DNA from: a virus | Direction: 5' to 3' (one strand) | DNA length: 37,002 nt | Virus record (IMG/VR): IMGVR_UViG_3300046318_000474 | Coordinates: 1-37,002 of that record | The notes under the pieces: generated by a model | What the model saw: only the letters and a program-made list of their open reading frames with translations | Told to the model about the DNA's origin: nothing | Databases searched by the model: none | Part shown: in pieces, positions 24,701 to 33,400 of the stretch | Numbering within the stretch: the stretch's first letter is position 1 | Layout of the letters: every line of letters starts with the position of its first letter | Made by a program: the position numbers and the translations under genes

Positions 24701-27109
24701 GCCACACGTGGTGGTGCAAACCTCACCTTGACGGTGAATAGTTCATCGACACACAAGTTTACCGGAAGCCCACTATATTTTGGTTCAGACACATACGGCG
24801 TGACTGATGTGACAAATGACTTTTATCTGGATATGAACCACAATCAAGATTATATGGATATTTCATATCTGTACAGAAAACCACGTAAGATTGTATTAAC
24901 AACTAATGACGTGTTGTTAGTTAAATATGATGCATTCAACGGCGGTGCAGGTGTTAAGACTGTTAGTTCGTATCCTATCAGTGATGGTGAAACATTTGCA
25001 CAGTTGTCATCAAGTGCCAATGTTCATACCATGGAAATCCCAGAATTCCTAGGAACAAGCGGCAAGTATTACGATCTTCGCGATCAGTTTGACTTCCGTC
25101 CTAAATCAAATAACACAATCGGTTTTGTTACAGATGTGACATCGGTTGCCGCCGGCGCGAATGCAGCATCTATTATCAACCCGAGTGAACCTGCAGATGT
25201 TGATAGGTTTGCATCAACAGAACAGTATTTTCCGGCCCCAGATACAACTCTGAATGCTAATATTGAATACTATGTTGGTCGTTCTGATCGTCTAGTTGTT
25301 GATAAGAATGGCGACTTTGTAATTCGCGAAGGTAAGCCAGGATTTATTAATGATGTTCCGAATGAACCAAGCGATTCGATTACACTACAGGTCCTTCGTA
25401 TTCCTGCATATCCATCGTTGCCCAACTCATTGTCTGCAGACATTGTTAAGATTGTAGATACTAAGGTTGCTAACGAAGCATACGGTCGTAGAAGATCACT
25501 ATATAGCATCTCTGCTACTATGACTGAAGCTGAACGTAATGCCATTCAGATCAAGAACTATAAGATGTCTGATATTGCTTCGCTGGAGAAGCGCATCAAA
25601 GATCTAGAATATTATGTGTCATTCACTCTTGCTGAAACTCTTGCTAAGGCACGATTCATTCCAAGTTCATTGGATGCACTGCTGGATCGTTTCCGTTATG
25701 GTTTCTTCGTCGATCCGTTCACGGATTACAACTATGCGGATCTCGAAAACCCAGAATTCTGGGCAACCATTCGTGACAACCAATTGTGCCCCAAATTAAC
25801 AGAGATCAATCTAGAATTCACCGATGGTGGTACTACAGGCATTGCAACCCTTCCATTCACAGAATTCAATGTAATATCGCAGGGTGATGCAACTGATGGG
25901 CCAGTAGTAACTGTTACTGCAAATAATACATCAACTACTGCAAACACTACCGGCCAGGTAACCGTTACTACTGTTACCCAGTCAACTGCAGTTGTTACAC
26001 AGTCACAAAGAAGCACTTCGCGTAACGATGATGGTTCGGTATATGAAGATTTCTTCTATACAATGAGCACACTTGTTGGACCGGTTGAATTCTATCTGAA
26101 TTCACGTGATAACAATATGGCTCTTGAAGTATTCCAAAGTTTCACAGCATCTGGCCCATGGACAAGTACAACTACTTCGGCCACTGCCCTTGGTATCTCA
26201 ACTACCGATATTTCCTCGAAGGCACTTTATAACCTTAACGGCGGTGTGTTCGAAAATGGCGGCAGTGTTAATAGAAAGAGTTACGGGCCGGTTGGACACT
26301 TCATTGAAGACAACTTCAAGCTTCTTTGGAGTCACGACCCGACCAATGGTCAGTATTATAGACTTCGTGTCTATAAGGGTAAAAACCACGGTGCGCAAGG
26401 AAGCAGCGGAACATTCTCGTTTAAGCTGTTCTATCCAACTGACGCTGTAACTACACGCACTATCACGGTAACCAACCCTAATAAGTTTGAATATACCGGC
26501 ATGATTAATAGTGTATCGCCACCGGAATTCGGTCTGGTAGCATCAGCACAATATGCTGGCATTTCTATTCCGTTTGGTGGAACAATTCCAGGTTCTAGAT
26601 TCGTTGCGGATTCACAGAAATTCATAATTTCTACATCTGGTCTTAAGCCAAACACTTATCACAAGTTCACGTTCAACGGTGAAGATCAGACTGCTAAGTG
26701 CGCACAAGTTAGAGACACCACAGTTAATACTTCCGGTCTTCTATCTGATAAGAATGGTGTAATCACCTTCGACTTCTTCTATGATGCTGGTATTACTGAA
26801 GCAACATCCGATGTTACTCAACAAAACAAGATGGCAGCTGCTATGGCTGGAACAAAGTCATTTGTTGTACAGAGTTTTGATGGAACGTCAAAGGCTTCTG
26901 GTTCTATTACAATGAAATATTATGCATCAATCTGGGAAAAATACACAGCTGCTGCAACAACTCCATTAAATGCAACACCAAGTATAACAACTACTTCGAC
27001 TGGTGTGGTTACACAGCCGGCTAGTGCAAGTCCGCCAACACAGGCTATTAATGATGCTATCAGTGTTAATAATGTAACGCTGTTTAATATCGGTAATATT
27101 AGATTGTAA
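21770..27109 (+). CDS. DUF4815-type large baseplate/tail structural protein
   Basis: 1779 residues, the largest protein in the window. A GGAG ribosome site lies inside the end of the gp8-like gene. The N-terminus 'FNVSPYYDDYDPQKDFYRILFQPGVAVQARELNQLQAILQNQIEKFGDNIFKRGTIIEGC' is the hallmark of DUF4815 proteins in T4-like cyanophages, probably the baseplate-binding part. Later: 'FRYGFFVDPFTDYNYADLENPEFWATI', 'FYLNSRDNNMALEVFQ' and a Thr-rich linker. One YYVV-type module (about residues 925-1000) is also found in the gp7-like protein. Position after gp8 suggests a peripheral wedge or fibre-carrying protein taking the place of T4 gp9/gp10, but no sequence match to those is visible. Family call firm, exact role inferred. 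Confidence 0.75.
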   Translation: MALQTDFNVSPYYDDYDPQKDFYRILFQPGVAVQARELNQLQAILQNQIEKFGDNIFKRGTIIEGCNISKHEILPYVKIRDLEVDGTPVAISMYENLSVRNSSNVQGYIVKTVSGFESRSPDLNTLYVKYNGSGTDSNTATFSPSDTLEVFDTNYQIFKMKINNGSSAFSNADSVVVMSAIAITNSTGGNTFPAGAFVAGHVIQNGVANATIIEANTTANSEALILKIKPLAADLLTANTIKWRFGAGETIRNITTANVANVAAVIGSGADASITTDSLGKITALSVVSGGAGYYVPPHVTVKIDTTSSITTAEINQLDITAQNYLASITVANSALSSIGAGYGVTIDEGTIYQKGFFSRVSNQLVVVNKYSNTNFNKSVGFLTEETIVTSNQDTSLLDNATGTYNYTAPGANRLKLTPVLYVLDKTLADANTEFLPIIEFSDGRPYKQSLSTVYNIIGDEMAKRTYEESGNFTLDQFLVTTKDSSTFSETPTVFKAAVDPGRAYINGYRVETTDNYLTSVNKGIDTVTNTNAALRLGFGNFIRVKELGGVFEFNTGATVDLYDTAKTYLSTGPGAAITVPGGGTKIGTARVRSVVNEYTNAEPGSKDATYRMYLFDIVMNSGKNFGNVRSVYYGGTNKGIADVILSSAGVAELQDTKDSALLFKSVDAMKYANNMTYTYRTINQGELANSAGYIVLNLGAGETFPYTGQLNSSELRDFVVIPLADYEGQSNATGTVTTSSTSTSVTGAGGMDFRTSFNVGDYVKFGNTSSNAIGQIAQIAGASSMILTSNAATSYTGGFMKVAYPKSVPISLTNDATKWANVESGNSQVLTIYLANTIANSSGSSSSANIAIAYNATRTNVSSAAKTVQRNIHTRVAVANNAGSTLGPWALGVSDAFRLRNVYIANGASRDITFDVSTGITNSGTANAFLTFTNTPFANGDALVYSNTAGVGVVGGLANGSTYYVVYANASGFALSATRGGANLTLTVNSSSTHKFTGSPLYFGSDTYGVTDVTNDFYLDMNHNQDYMDISYLYRKPRKIVLTTNDVLLVKYDAFNGGAGVKTVSSYPISDGETFAQLSSSANVHTMEIPEFLGTSGKYYDLRDQFDFRPKSNNTIGFVTDVTSVAAGANAASIINPSEPADVDRFASTEQYFPAPDTTLNANIEYYVGRSDRLVVDKNGDFVIREGKPGFINDVPNEPSDSITLQVLRIPAYPSLPNSLSADIVKIVDTKVANEAYGRRRSLYSISATMTEAERNAIQIKNYKMSDIASLEKRIKDLEYYVSFTLAETLAKARFIPSSLDALLDRFRYGFFVDPFTDYNYADLENPEFWATIRDNQLCPKLTEINLEFTDGGTTGIATLPFTEFNVISQGDATDGPVVTVTANNTSTTANTTGQVTVTTVTQSTAVVTQSQRSTSRNDDGSVYEDFFYTMSTLVGPVEFYLNSRDNNMALEVFQSFTASGPWTSTTTSATALGISTTDISSKALYNLNGGVFENGGSVNRKSYGPVGHFIEDNFKLLWSHDPTNGQYYRLRVYKGKNHGAQGSSGTFSFKLFYPTDAVTTRTITVTNPNKFEYTGMINSVSPPEFGLVASAQYAGISIPFGGTIPGSRFVADSQKFIISTSGLKPNTYHKFTFNGEDQTAKCAQVRDTTVNTSGLLSDKNGVITFDFFYDAGITEATSDVTQQNKMAAAMAGTKSFVVQSFDGTSKASGSITMKYYASIWEKYTAAATTPLNATPSITTTSTGVVTQPASASPPTQAINDAISVNNVTLFNIGNIRL
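24536..24766 (+). repeat. YYVV-type beta module in the DUF4815-type protein
   Basis: Encodes 'TNTPFANGDALVYSN' and 'VVGGLANGSTYYVVYANASGFALSATRGGANLTL', the same pattern as the five modules in the gp7-like protein, here once and in an otherwise unrelated gene. Confidence 0.7.
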
Positions 27110-27114
27110 TGTCT

Positions 27115-27122
27115 AATAAATA
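27115..27122 (+). promoter_or_regulatory. Candidate late promoter, AATAAATA variant
   Basis: Lies in the 37-nt gap before the 700-residue structural gene. A start near 27128 leaves a short leader with a strong GAGGAAG ribosome site before ATG 27147. First base differs from the T4-type consensus. Confidence 0.4.
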
Positions 27123-27146
27123 TATCAAAGATTACGAGGAAGTTTA

Positions 27147-29249
27147 ATGTCAGCATTTGATTACATCCAAACATTTAAAGTCAATAAAAATATTGTGGCA
27201 AATGCTACTGACCTGATGTTGACTTCGATTGAAGTATTTTTCAAAGGCAAGCCATCGACAAATTCAAGTGTCAGTGGTCACGCTAATCCTGGATTCAGTG
27301 CCTGGATTTGTGAAGTAGAAAATAATGAGCCAATTCCAGATCGTATTCTTAAAAATTCTATCTTGAATATTGAATATGATAAAATTAATACTTCTTCAAA
27401 TGCTGATATTCCTACTATTTTAGGTTTTACCGATCCGGTTGTTATTAAAAGCGGCACGTATTATGGTGTAGTCATTAAGTATAATGATCCTGCTTTTGAT
27501 ATTTGGATCAACAAGCAGGGTGACCGTTTGGTCAGTGCTGCCGGTGTTACAAACAACCCATCGCCTGGTTCGCAGGGAAGATTTGACGGGAATCTTTATA
27601 AAGCAACGAATGCCGGAAGTTATCAGACATTCAGCGATCGGGATCTTAAGTTCAAGGTCTTTATCGCTAAATATACATCTACTTCTCAGACAGTCTCACT
27701 GACCAATAAAGATTACGAGTTCTTTACGATCGATCGTACATTTGCAAATGCTTTCCATGGTGGTGAATGGGTGCATCAAGAAACAGCAAATGCTACCGGG
27801 ACAATTACAACGGTTGCAAATAGCACAGGTGCATATGTCATAGGTGTTGGTACGACATTTACAAATTATCAACTTGGTGATTATATTGTTGTAGCAAACA
27901 GCACGGTAAAAGATATCGTACAGATCAAGGGCATTGCTAATACCACACAGATGAGAGTCGACAGAGTTCCTGCTATGTTAGGTGCCGGTAACTTTTATGT
28001 TCCACCAGTTGGGCGCGTATATTACACAGACTATACCAGAAACAATATTATTCTAGTTGATTCATCTGCCAACTCAACAAATAAATTTGTTCAGGGCAGT
28101 CGTTTCCATGGTATGAGATCTTCAGCTTCTGCTAATATTGCATCGATCGATCGTTGGGCAGTTAACCATTTCAAACCGACATTCTTGATCGGCAATCCTG
28201 CAACATCTCAGTTTACATTGAACTATGCCATGGCAAATACAGCCAACCAACTTGGTTCGGCAACCAATCTAGATCTATTCAAGTTCAACAATTTCAGCAA
28301 TTATCTCGGTCATATTCTATCTCGTTCGACTGAAATCGATACATTGTTCAGTTCAAATCTTTTCGGAACAAGAAGAAAATCTGCTGTAGCTAATGTCGAT
28401 ATTCAAGTAAACGGTGATGCAAATAGTGTATTCAGTGTTCCATACATCAATACTAAGCAGCTTGACTGTTATGTGTATCAGAATGATATCAATTCAAGTA
28501 CCACAGAAACTAGAACTGTAGGGTTGGTTGCTATTGATGAATATGACACCGAGATCGGTAAAAACGGTCTAGGAAAGTCTAAGTACATTTCGAAGAAGAT
28601 TAGTTTTGCTGCTGACAAGTATTCAGAAGATATTGTCGTGTATCTGCAAGGGTATCGTCCAGCTGGCACAGAGATCAAGGTGTATGCCAAGATCCATAAT
28701 AGTGCCGATAAAGAATCGTTCGATACAAAAGCATGGACACCGCTTGCCCTAAAGAATAATACTGATAAGTTTAGTTCGGCAGAACCGAATGATATGTATG
28801 AATACACATATGGTTTCAGTCAGTATCCGGATATTCAGTATAGTTTGTCTGGTGCATTTACTACCGGATCATCAAGCAATACGATCACTACAACTATTGA
28901 TCTGTCTGCAACTTTAACAACCGGCGATTTGATCCGTGTATACGATCCGCTATTTCCTGAAAACCATGAAGTATTTCCAGTTGCTAGTGCCAACTCTACT
29001 GCAATTGTTATATTCAAACCGATCACAAATGTGAGTTTGGTTTCGAAAGACGTGCAGGTTGATAAACTAAAGTACAACAACATTGCATGGAATAATATTG
29101 CCAATGATAATACCGTACGGTATGTGAGTTCATCGTTGGTTGAGTTTGATCGTTATACCTCAATGCAGATCAAGATCGTATTATTATCAAATTCAACTAG
29201 CATTGTTCCTAGAGCAGAACAGATTCAAGTTATCGGAGCTTCAACCTGA
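27147..29249 (+). CDS. Conserved tail/baseplate structural protein of T4-like phages
   Basis: 700 residues with a GAGGAAG ribosome site. The N-terminal domain has 'ATDLMLTSIEVFFKGKP', 'NPGFSAWICEVENNEPIPDRIL' and 'DPVVIKSGTYYGVVIKYNDPAFDIWINKQGDR', a pattern I associate with a conserved protein that follows the DUF4815 gene in T4-like cyanophages. The C-terminal part has 'IKVYAKIHNSADKESFDTKAWTPL', 'YTYGFSQYPDIQYSLSGAF' and 'FDRYTSMQIKIVLLSNSTSIVPRAEQIQVIGAS', likely beta-sandwich. Its function is not known to me; context suggests a baseplate arm or fibre connector. Its stop overlaps the next ATG by one base (TGATG). Confidence 0.6.
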   Translation: MSAFDYIQTFKVNKNIVANATDLMLTSIEVFFKGKPSTNSSVSGHANPGFSAWICEVENNEPIPDRILKNSILNIEYDKINTSSNADIPTILGFTDPVVIKSGTYYGVVIKYNDPAFDIWINKQGDRLVSAAGVTNNPSPGSQGRFDGNLYKATNAGSYQTFSDRDLKFKVFIAKYTSTSQTVSLTNKDYEFFTIDRTFANAFHGGEWVHQETANATGTITTVANSTGAYVIGVGTTFTNYQLGDYIVVANSTVKDIVQIKGIANTTQMRVDRVPAMLGAGNFYVPPVGRVYYTDYTRNNIILVDSSANSTNKFVQGSRFHGMRSSASANIASIDRWAVNHFKPTFLIGNPATSQFTLNYAMANTANQLGSATNLDLFKFNNFSNYLGHILSRSTEIDTLFSSNLFGTRRKSAVANVDIQVNGDANSVFSVPYINTKQLDCYVYQNDINSSTTETRTVGLVAIDEYDTEIGKNGLGKSKYISKKISFAADKYSEDIVVYLQGYRPAGTEIKVYAKIHNSADKESFDTKAWTPLALKNNTDKFSSAEPNDMYEYTYGFSQYPDIQYSLSGAFTTGSSSNTITTTIDLSATLTTGDLIRVYDPLFPENHEVFPVASANSTAIVIFKPITNVSLVSKDVQVDKLKYNNIAWNNIANDNTVRYVSSSLVEFDRYTSMQIKIVLLSNSTSIVPRAEQIQVIGAST

Positions 29250-29458
29250 TGTTAGTCAAAACTGATATGCCTGGATATTATAAAGATACGGATACTGGAG
29301 TCATCATAAATAATGATGATGAGGCATATCGTAAGTTTGAAGCTGCACGGACTGCCTCTAAAAAGAATAAAGAATTGTGCAACAGAATTGGTGCGGTTGA
29401 AAACGATCTTAAAGACATCAAAAATCTTCTATTGCAGATAGTACACGGGAATAATTAA
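29249..29458 (+). CDS. Small coiled-coil protein of unknown function
   Basis: 69 residues. The N-terminus 'DMPGYYKDTDTGVIINNDDEAYRKFEAAR' is followed by a short heptad-like helix ('NRIGAVENDLKDIKNLLLQIV'). It is bracketed by one-base overlaps (TGATG before, TAATG after), so it is translated with the flanking structural genes. A similar short 'GYY+D...N' protein occurs at this place in T4-like cyanophages as far as I recall. A fibre-attachment adaptor or trimerising peptide is possible but unproven. Confidence 0.6.
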   Translation: MLVKTDMPGYYKDTDTGVIINNDDEAYRKFEAARTASKKNKELCNRIGAVENDLKDIKNLLLQIVHGNN

Positions 29459-31758
29459 TGGCAAGACAGGTAGCTAACGTCGATATTATTACAGACAGTT
29501 TCGAGATTTGGCTCTTAGAGACCAACGAGCTACTTAATGCTCTTTCGACTGAAGTGATGACAGCCAATGCCACGTATGCAAATACTGGCAATTCTACGTT
29601 CCAACGTACTGGCCAACTGTATGGCACATTCGGTGCTAACAACGTTGTTGTGTCAGACTGGATCAAAGGTGGAAACGTCAATGGTTCTTTTGCAAACCTG
29701 ATGGTTTCTACAAACGCTGTATTGTCTAATACCACAGCTGCAAACCTGATGTTGATGGTTGCAAACAGCACAACGTTCTCATACATCAATCCACAGGGTG
29801 GTTACTTTGGTAACACAACTGCTAACAGTTTCATTAATAGCATAGCTATTATAACACAGTCCAACTCAATTGTAAACACAAATATTAGCCCAACGCTCAT
29901 TCAAGTTGCAAATAGTACAGCAACATCGAATGTTATTGCTGGATCGTTTAAGACTGGCCTGTTTCAAGCCAACACAACAACTATTGCTGTGGGTGCGAAT
30001 GTTATCGCCAACGCTTCGGCATTGTACATTGCTGCTGGATCTAATACAGCGGTTCTTACCGAGAAGACTCTTACGACCGTTGCCAATCTTGATATTATCA
30101 ACGACAAGACTACATTCTCGAATGCCGTTGCTGTTACTGGCAACACTATCTTATCGAATACGCTATATACAACCGGAGCAGCAGTATTCTCAAATACTAT
30201 AGCGGCAACCGGCAATGTTACGTTCTCGAATACGCTGGCAGTTACCGGTGCTGCTACTCTTTCAAACACATTGGGTGTGACAGGTGCTGCTACCCTTTCG
30301 AACACATTGACAGTAACCGGTCTATCTAATACATCTGGTAACTTGAACACGCCAACTGCTAATGCGTCGGTTGCTATCAATGTCGGTGCTAATGTCAACT
30401 TGACAACTACTAGAGTCAATGTTGGTAACTCAACTGTTAATACGGCTATTACATCTACTGCAATTGATACTGATGGCACATTGGCGGTTCTGGGTACAAC
30501 AACGCTTTCAAATACAGCTGATATTGCGGGTCTTGCAAACGCAGCTGGCAACTTGAATACGCCAACTGCTAACGCTTCAGTTGCTATTAATGTTGGTGCA
30601 AATGTTAATCTGTCTACAACACGATTCAATGTTGGTAACACAACGGTTAACACATTCATCACATCGACTGCTATCGAAACAGATGGAACATTAACAGTTC
30701 TGGGTGCAACAACCCTTTCAAACACACTTAGTGTAACTGGATTGACAGATGCAACTGGCAACTTGAATACACCAACTGCTAACGCATCTGTTGCGGTTAA
30801 CGTCGGAGCGAATGTCAATCTGACTGCTGCTAGATTCAATGTTGGTAACACAACGGTTAATACTTTCATCACATCTACAGCGATTGAGACTGATGGTACA
30901 TTAACTGTCCTGGGTGCAACTACATTATCAAATACATTGGGTGTTACTGGTGCTGCAAATGTACTGAGCACGTTAGGTGTCACCGGTGCTGCTAATCTCC
31001 AGAGTACATTGGGTGTAGCAGGTGCTGCAAACGTTCAGAGTACATTGGGTGTATTTGGTGCTGCAACATTCTCAAATACAATTACTATTACCGGATTGAC
31101 GGCATTAAATGGTGGTATCAATACTACTACTGCAAATGCTTCAGCTGCGGTTAATGTTGGTGCAAATGTTAATCTAACACTTGATAGAATTAACGTCGGT
31201 AATACAACTGTTAACACGTTCATCACATCTACGGCAATCGATACCGATGGTACTTTAGCAGTAACTGGAGCTGCAACGCTATCTAATACGCTTGGAGTAA
31301 CCGGCGCAACAACACTGTCTAATACACTAAATGTTGTTGGTGCAGCCAATCTACAGAGTTCAGCAAATATTGCTTCGACACTTGGTATTGGTGGTGCATT
31401 GACCGTAGGCGGTATAACTACACTGCAAACAAATTATGTCATCGATGTTGCTGCAACTGCCGATGTCGGTTCGACTATTGGTCCGGTGTTGGTATATCGT
31501 TTCCCGAAAGCGACATACGCATCTGGCAAATTTAAAGTTCAAGTTAAGAACGGCAATACACAACTATCCGAACTGGTCCTAGCACACGACGGAGGAACTT
31601 TGGCATATGTAACCGTGTATGGTACGGTATCTTCAAATGGTGGTGCCTCTCCACTAGGAACATTTACAGCAAATACTGATACCGCAAATGTGAATCTATA
31701 TCTTGTACAAACTGTGGCTAATTCATCAGTAAAAGTTATAGCCCATTTAATTAAGTAA
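29458..31758 (+). CDS. Repeat-rich tail fibre protein
   Basis: 766 residues. The N-terminus 'VANVDIITDSFEIWLLETNELLNALSTEVMTAN' resembles the attachment end of cyanophage-type fibres. Next come polar Asn/Ser/Thr beta repeats; four copies of a 70-residue unit ('GNLNTPTANASVAINVGANVNL...GNTTVNTFITSTAI'); and, between copies 3 and 4, a run of 12-residue units ('AANxxSTLGVTG'). The C-terminal about 110 residues (from 'TLQTNYVIDVAATADVGS') are not repetitive: 'YRFPKATYASGKFKVQVKNGNTQLSELVLAHDGGTLAYVTVYG', probably a beta-sandwich tip. No S74 chaperone is present. It should be a long trimeric fibre binding host or linking to another fibre. The receptor is unknown. Confidence 0.7.
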   Translation: MARQVANVDIITDSFEIWLLETNELLNALSTEVMTANATYANTGNSTFQRTGQLYGTFGANNVVVSDWIKGGNVNGSFANLMVSTNAVLSNTTAANLMLMVANSTTFSYINPQGGYFGNTTANSFINSIAIITQSNSIVNTNISPTLIQVANSTATSNVIAGSFKTGLFQANTTTIAVGANVIANASALYIAAGSNTAVLTEKTLTTVANLDIINDKTTFSNAVAVTGNTILSNTLYTTGAAVFSNTIAATGNVTFSNTLAVTGAATLSNTLGVTGAATLSNTLTVTGLSNTSGNLNTPTANASVAINVGANVNLTTTRVNVGNSTVNTAITSTAIDTDGTLAVLGTTTLSNTADIAGLANAAGNLNTPTANASVAINVGANVNLSTTRFNVGNTTVNTFITSTAIETDGTLTVLGATTLSNTLSVTGLTDATGNLNTPTANASVAVNVGANVNLTAARFNVGNTTVNTFITSTAIETDGTLTVLGATTLSNTLGVTGAANVLSTLGVTGAANLQSTLGVAGAANVQSTLGVFGAATFSNTITITGLTALNGGINTTTANASAAVNVGANVNLTLDRINVGNTTVNTFITSTAIDTDGTLAVTGAATLSNTLGVTGATTLSNTLNVVGAANLQSSANIASTLGIGGALTVGGITTLQTNYVIDVAATADVGSTIGPVLVYRFPKATYASGKFKVQVKNGNTQLSELVLAHDGGTLAYVTVYGTVSSNGGASPLGTFTANTDTANVNLYLVQTVANSSVKVIAHLIK
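30337..31330 (+). repeat. Four 70-residue repeats plus 12-residue repeat block in the fibre gene
   Basis: Copies begin at 30337, 30547 and 30757 (exact 210-bp spacing) and at 31114. The last interval is 357 bp because about four 12-residue (36-bp) units of the AAN..STLGVTG type lie before it. Copies 2 and 3 are the most alike ('FNVGNTTVNTFITSTAIETDGTLTVLGATTLSNTL' in both). Confidence 0.85.
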
Positions 31759-31765
31759 GGTTGAC

Positions 31766-33397
31766 ATGGCAAATACTAATTTTAAAGTAGACAATGGTCT
31801 TTTAGTTAACGGAGATTCGCTATTACAGGCGAATTTAACCGTCAACGCGCACGTTTCTGTTGCGCAGACGCTTTCTGTTACCGGGGATCTTGCAGTCACT
31901 GGCAATCTTACTTATTCCAATACTTCTATTGCTGGTGATCTAATCCCGACTGCCAACGGTAAAGCACTTGGCAATACAAGTCGTACTTTTGATATTTACG
32001 GTGGAAACCTAAACCTATCAAATTCGGTTGTTATAGCAAACGGTATTAGTATTAATATTAGAGCCAGTGATGGTATTATTGCTAATGCTACTGGATTAAG
32101 TGTTAACGCATCATCGATTTCAAACGGTGTATTGAATATTGGTCAAGGTGGTACTAATGCTGCTACACGTGCAGCCGGACTTAATAACCTTTTACCGACG
32201 CAGAATGTTGCTGTAACCGGTTATTATCTGAAAACAGATGGTACAAATTCTGCATGGGTAAATGGTATTGGTTATACTGGATCTTCTGGTTATACAGGAT
32301 CAAGAGGTGATACAGGATACACCGGTTCAGGTGGTTCATCAGGTGCAACTGGTTATACTGGTTCGGCAGGCACTAATGGTTCTACTGGTGCGACCGGTTA
32401 TACCGGTTCACAAGGCGTTCAAGGCATCCAGGGTATCCTAGGTTACACAGGATCTGCCGGCACCAATGGTACAAATGGTTATACTGGATCAGTTGGACCA
32501 CAGGGTATAACAGGATATTCTGGTTCGCAAGGTATAATTGGTTACACAGGATCTGCCGGCACTAATGGCACAAATGGTTATACTGGATCAGTTGGGCCGC
32601 AAGGATCTATTGGCTATTCTGGATCGCAGGGCATCCTAGGTTATACTGGATCGTTTGGTATTACTGGTTATACTGGATCATTTGGTACAATTGGTTATAC
32701 TGGTTCAGTTGGTTACACAGGATCCGCTTCAACGGTCATTGGTTACACAGGATCATTTGGTATTACTGGATATACCGGATCGGCATCAACTGTCATCGGA
32801 TATACCGGATCTGCATCGACAGTTATTGGTTATACCGGATCAGCATCAACTGTTATTGGTTATACTGGTTCATTTGGTGTCACAGGATATACCGGTTCTG
32901 TCGGTTATACTGGTTCAGCATCGACTGTTATCGGTTATACAGGATCTGCTGGTACAACAGGTGGAACAGGATATACCGGTTCTGGTTATGGTACATCTGC
33001 CAGTGTTCAAATGGGATCATTGGGTGTCGGCGTTGCCGCATCTGGTACCTCAGGGGAAATCAGAGCAACAAACAACGTAACAGCATATTATTCATCAGAT
33101 GCCAGATTCAAAGAAAACGTAGAACCAATTGCAAATGCTTTGGATAAGGTTATGGCAATTGGCGGTAAGACATTCGATTGGACAGATTCATATATCAACG
33201 ACCACGGCGGTGCAGATGGTTATTTTGTTCGCAAGTCTGACTTTGGTGTGATCGCGCAGGATGTTGAAAGCGTATTCCCATTGGCTGTCAGAAACCGTGA
33301 AGATGGAACACTTGCAGTTGATTATGAAAAGTTGTGTGCATTAGCATTCCAGGCTATCAAAGAACTTAAAGCACAGTTGGATGAATTGAAAGGATAA
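31766..33397 (+). CDS. Collagen-like tail fibre with C-terminal peptidase S74 chaperone
   Basis: 543 residues. Residues 1-168 are an attachment and beta region ('NFKVDNGLLVNGDSLLQANLTV', 'GVLNIGQGGTNAATRAAGLNNL'). About 169-411 is a run of GYTGS repeats with Gly-X-Y triplets. The C-terminus has an S74-type intramolecular chaperone: 'YYSSDARFKENVEPI' (S444, D445, R447, K449), 'FDWTDSYIND', 'DFGVIAQDVESVFP', 'VDYEKLCALAFQAIKELKAQLDEL'. In this family the chaperone trimerises the fibre and then cuts itself off at the serine, here expected at about S444, leaving a mature fibre of some 443 residues. It follows the other fibre gene by seven bases with only a weak ribosome site. Confidence 0.85.
   Translation: MANTNFKVDNGLLVNGDSLLQANLTVNAHVSVAQTLSVTGDLAVTGNLTYSNTSIAGDLIPTANGKALGNTSRTFDIYGGNLNLSNSVVIANGISINIRASDGIIANATGLSVNASSISNGVLNIGQGGTNAATRAAGLNNLLPTQNVAVTGYYLKTDGTNSAWVNGIGYTGSSGYTGSRGDTGYTGSGGSSGATGYTGSAGTNGSTGATGYTGSQGVQGIQGILGYTGSAGTNGTNGYTGSVGPQGITGYSGSQGIIGYTGSAGTNGTNGYTGSVGPQGSIGYSGSQGILGYTGSFGITGYTGSFGTIGYTGSVGYTGSASTVIGYTGSFGITGYTGSASTVIGYTGSASTVIGYTGSASTVIGYTGSFGVTGYTGSVGYTGSASTVIGYTGSAGTTGGTGYTGSGYGTSASVQMGSLGVGVAASGTSGEIRATNNVTAYYSSDARFKENVEPIANALDKVMAIGGKTFDWTDSYINDHGGADGYFVRKSDFGVIAQDVESVFPLAVRNREDGTLAVDYEKLCALAFQAIKELKAQLDELKG
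32270..32997 (+). repeat. GYTGS collagen-like repeat tract
   Basis: About 22 GYTGS units and two GYSGS units, joined by short spacers (AGTNGTN, VGPQG, FGIT, ASTVI). Five GSASTVIGYT-type units (30 bp) in the second half break the strict Gly-X-Y phase. Codons for the same residues differ widely between units. Confidence 0.9.
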
Positions 33398-33400
33398 TAC

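Noticed and set aside
29305-29312. CATAAATA upstream of the repeat fibre gene
   Set aside because: Inside the 69-residue gene and about 146 nt from the fibre start; chance match is likely.
29964-30983. A 339-codon open frame on the minus strand opposite the repeat fibre, and a further one at 31035-31349
   Set aside because: It mirrors the repeats of the sense gene, has no ribosome site and arises from the biased codon use of Thr/Asn/Val-rich repeats; shadow frame.
32270-32997. Dense short repeats resembling a CRISPR array
   Set aside because: Repeats are in frame, encode GYTGS peptides, vary at third codon positions and lack unique spacers of fixed length.
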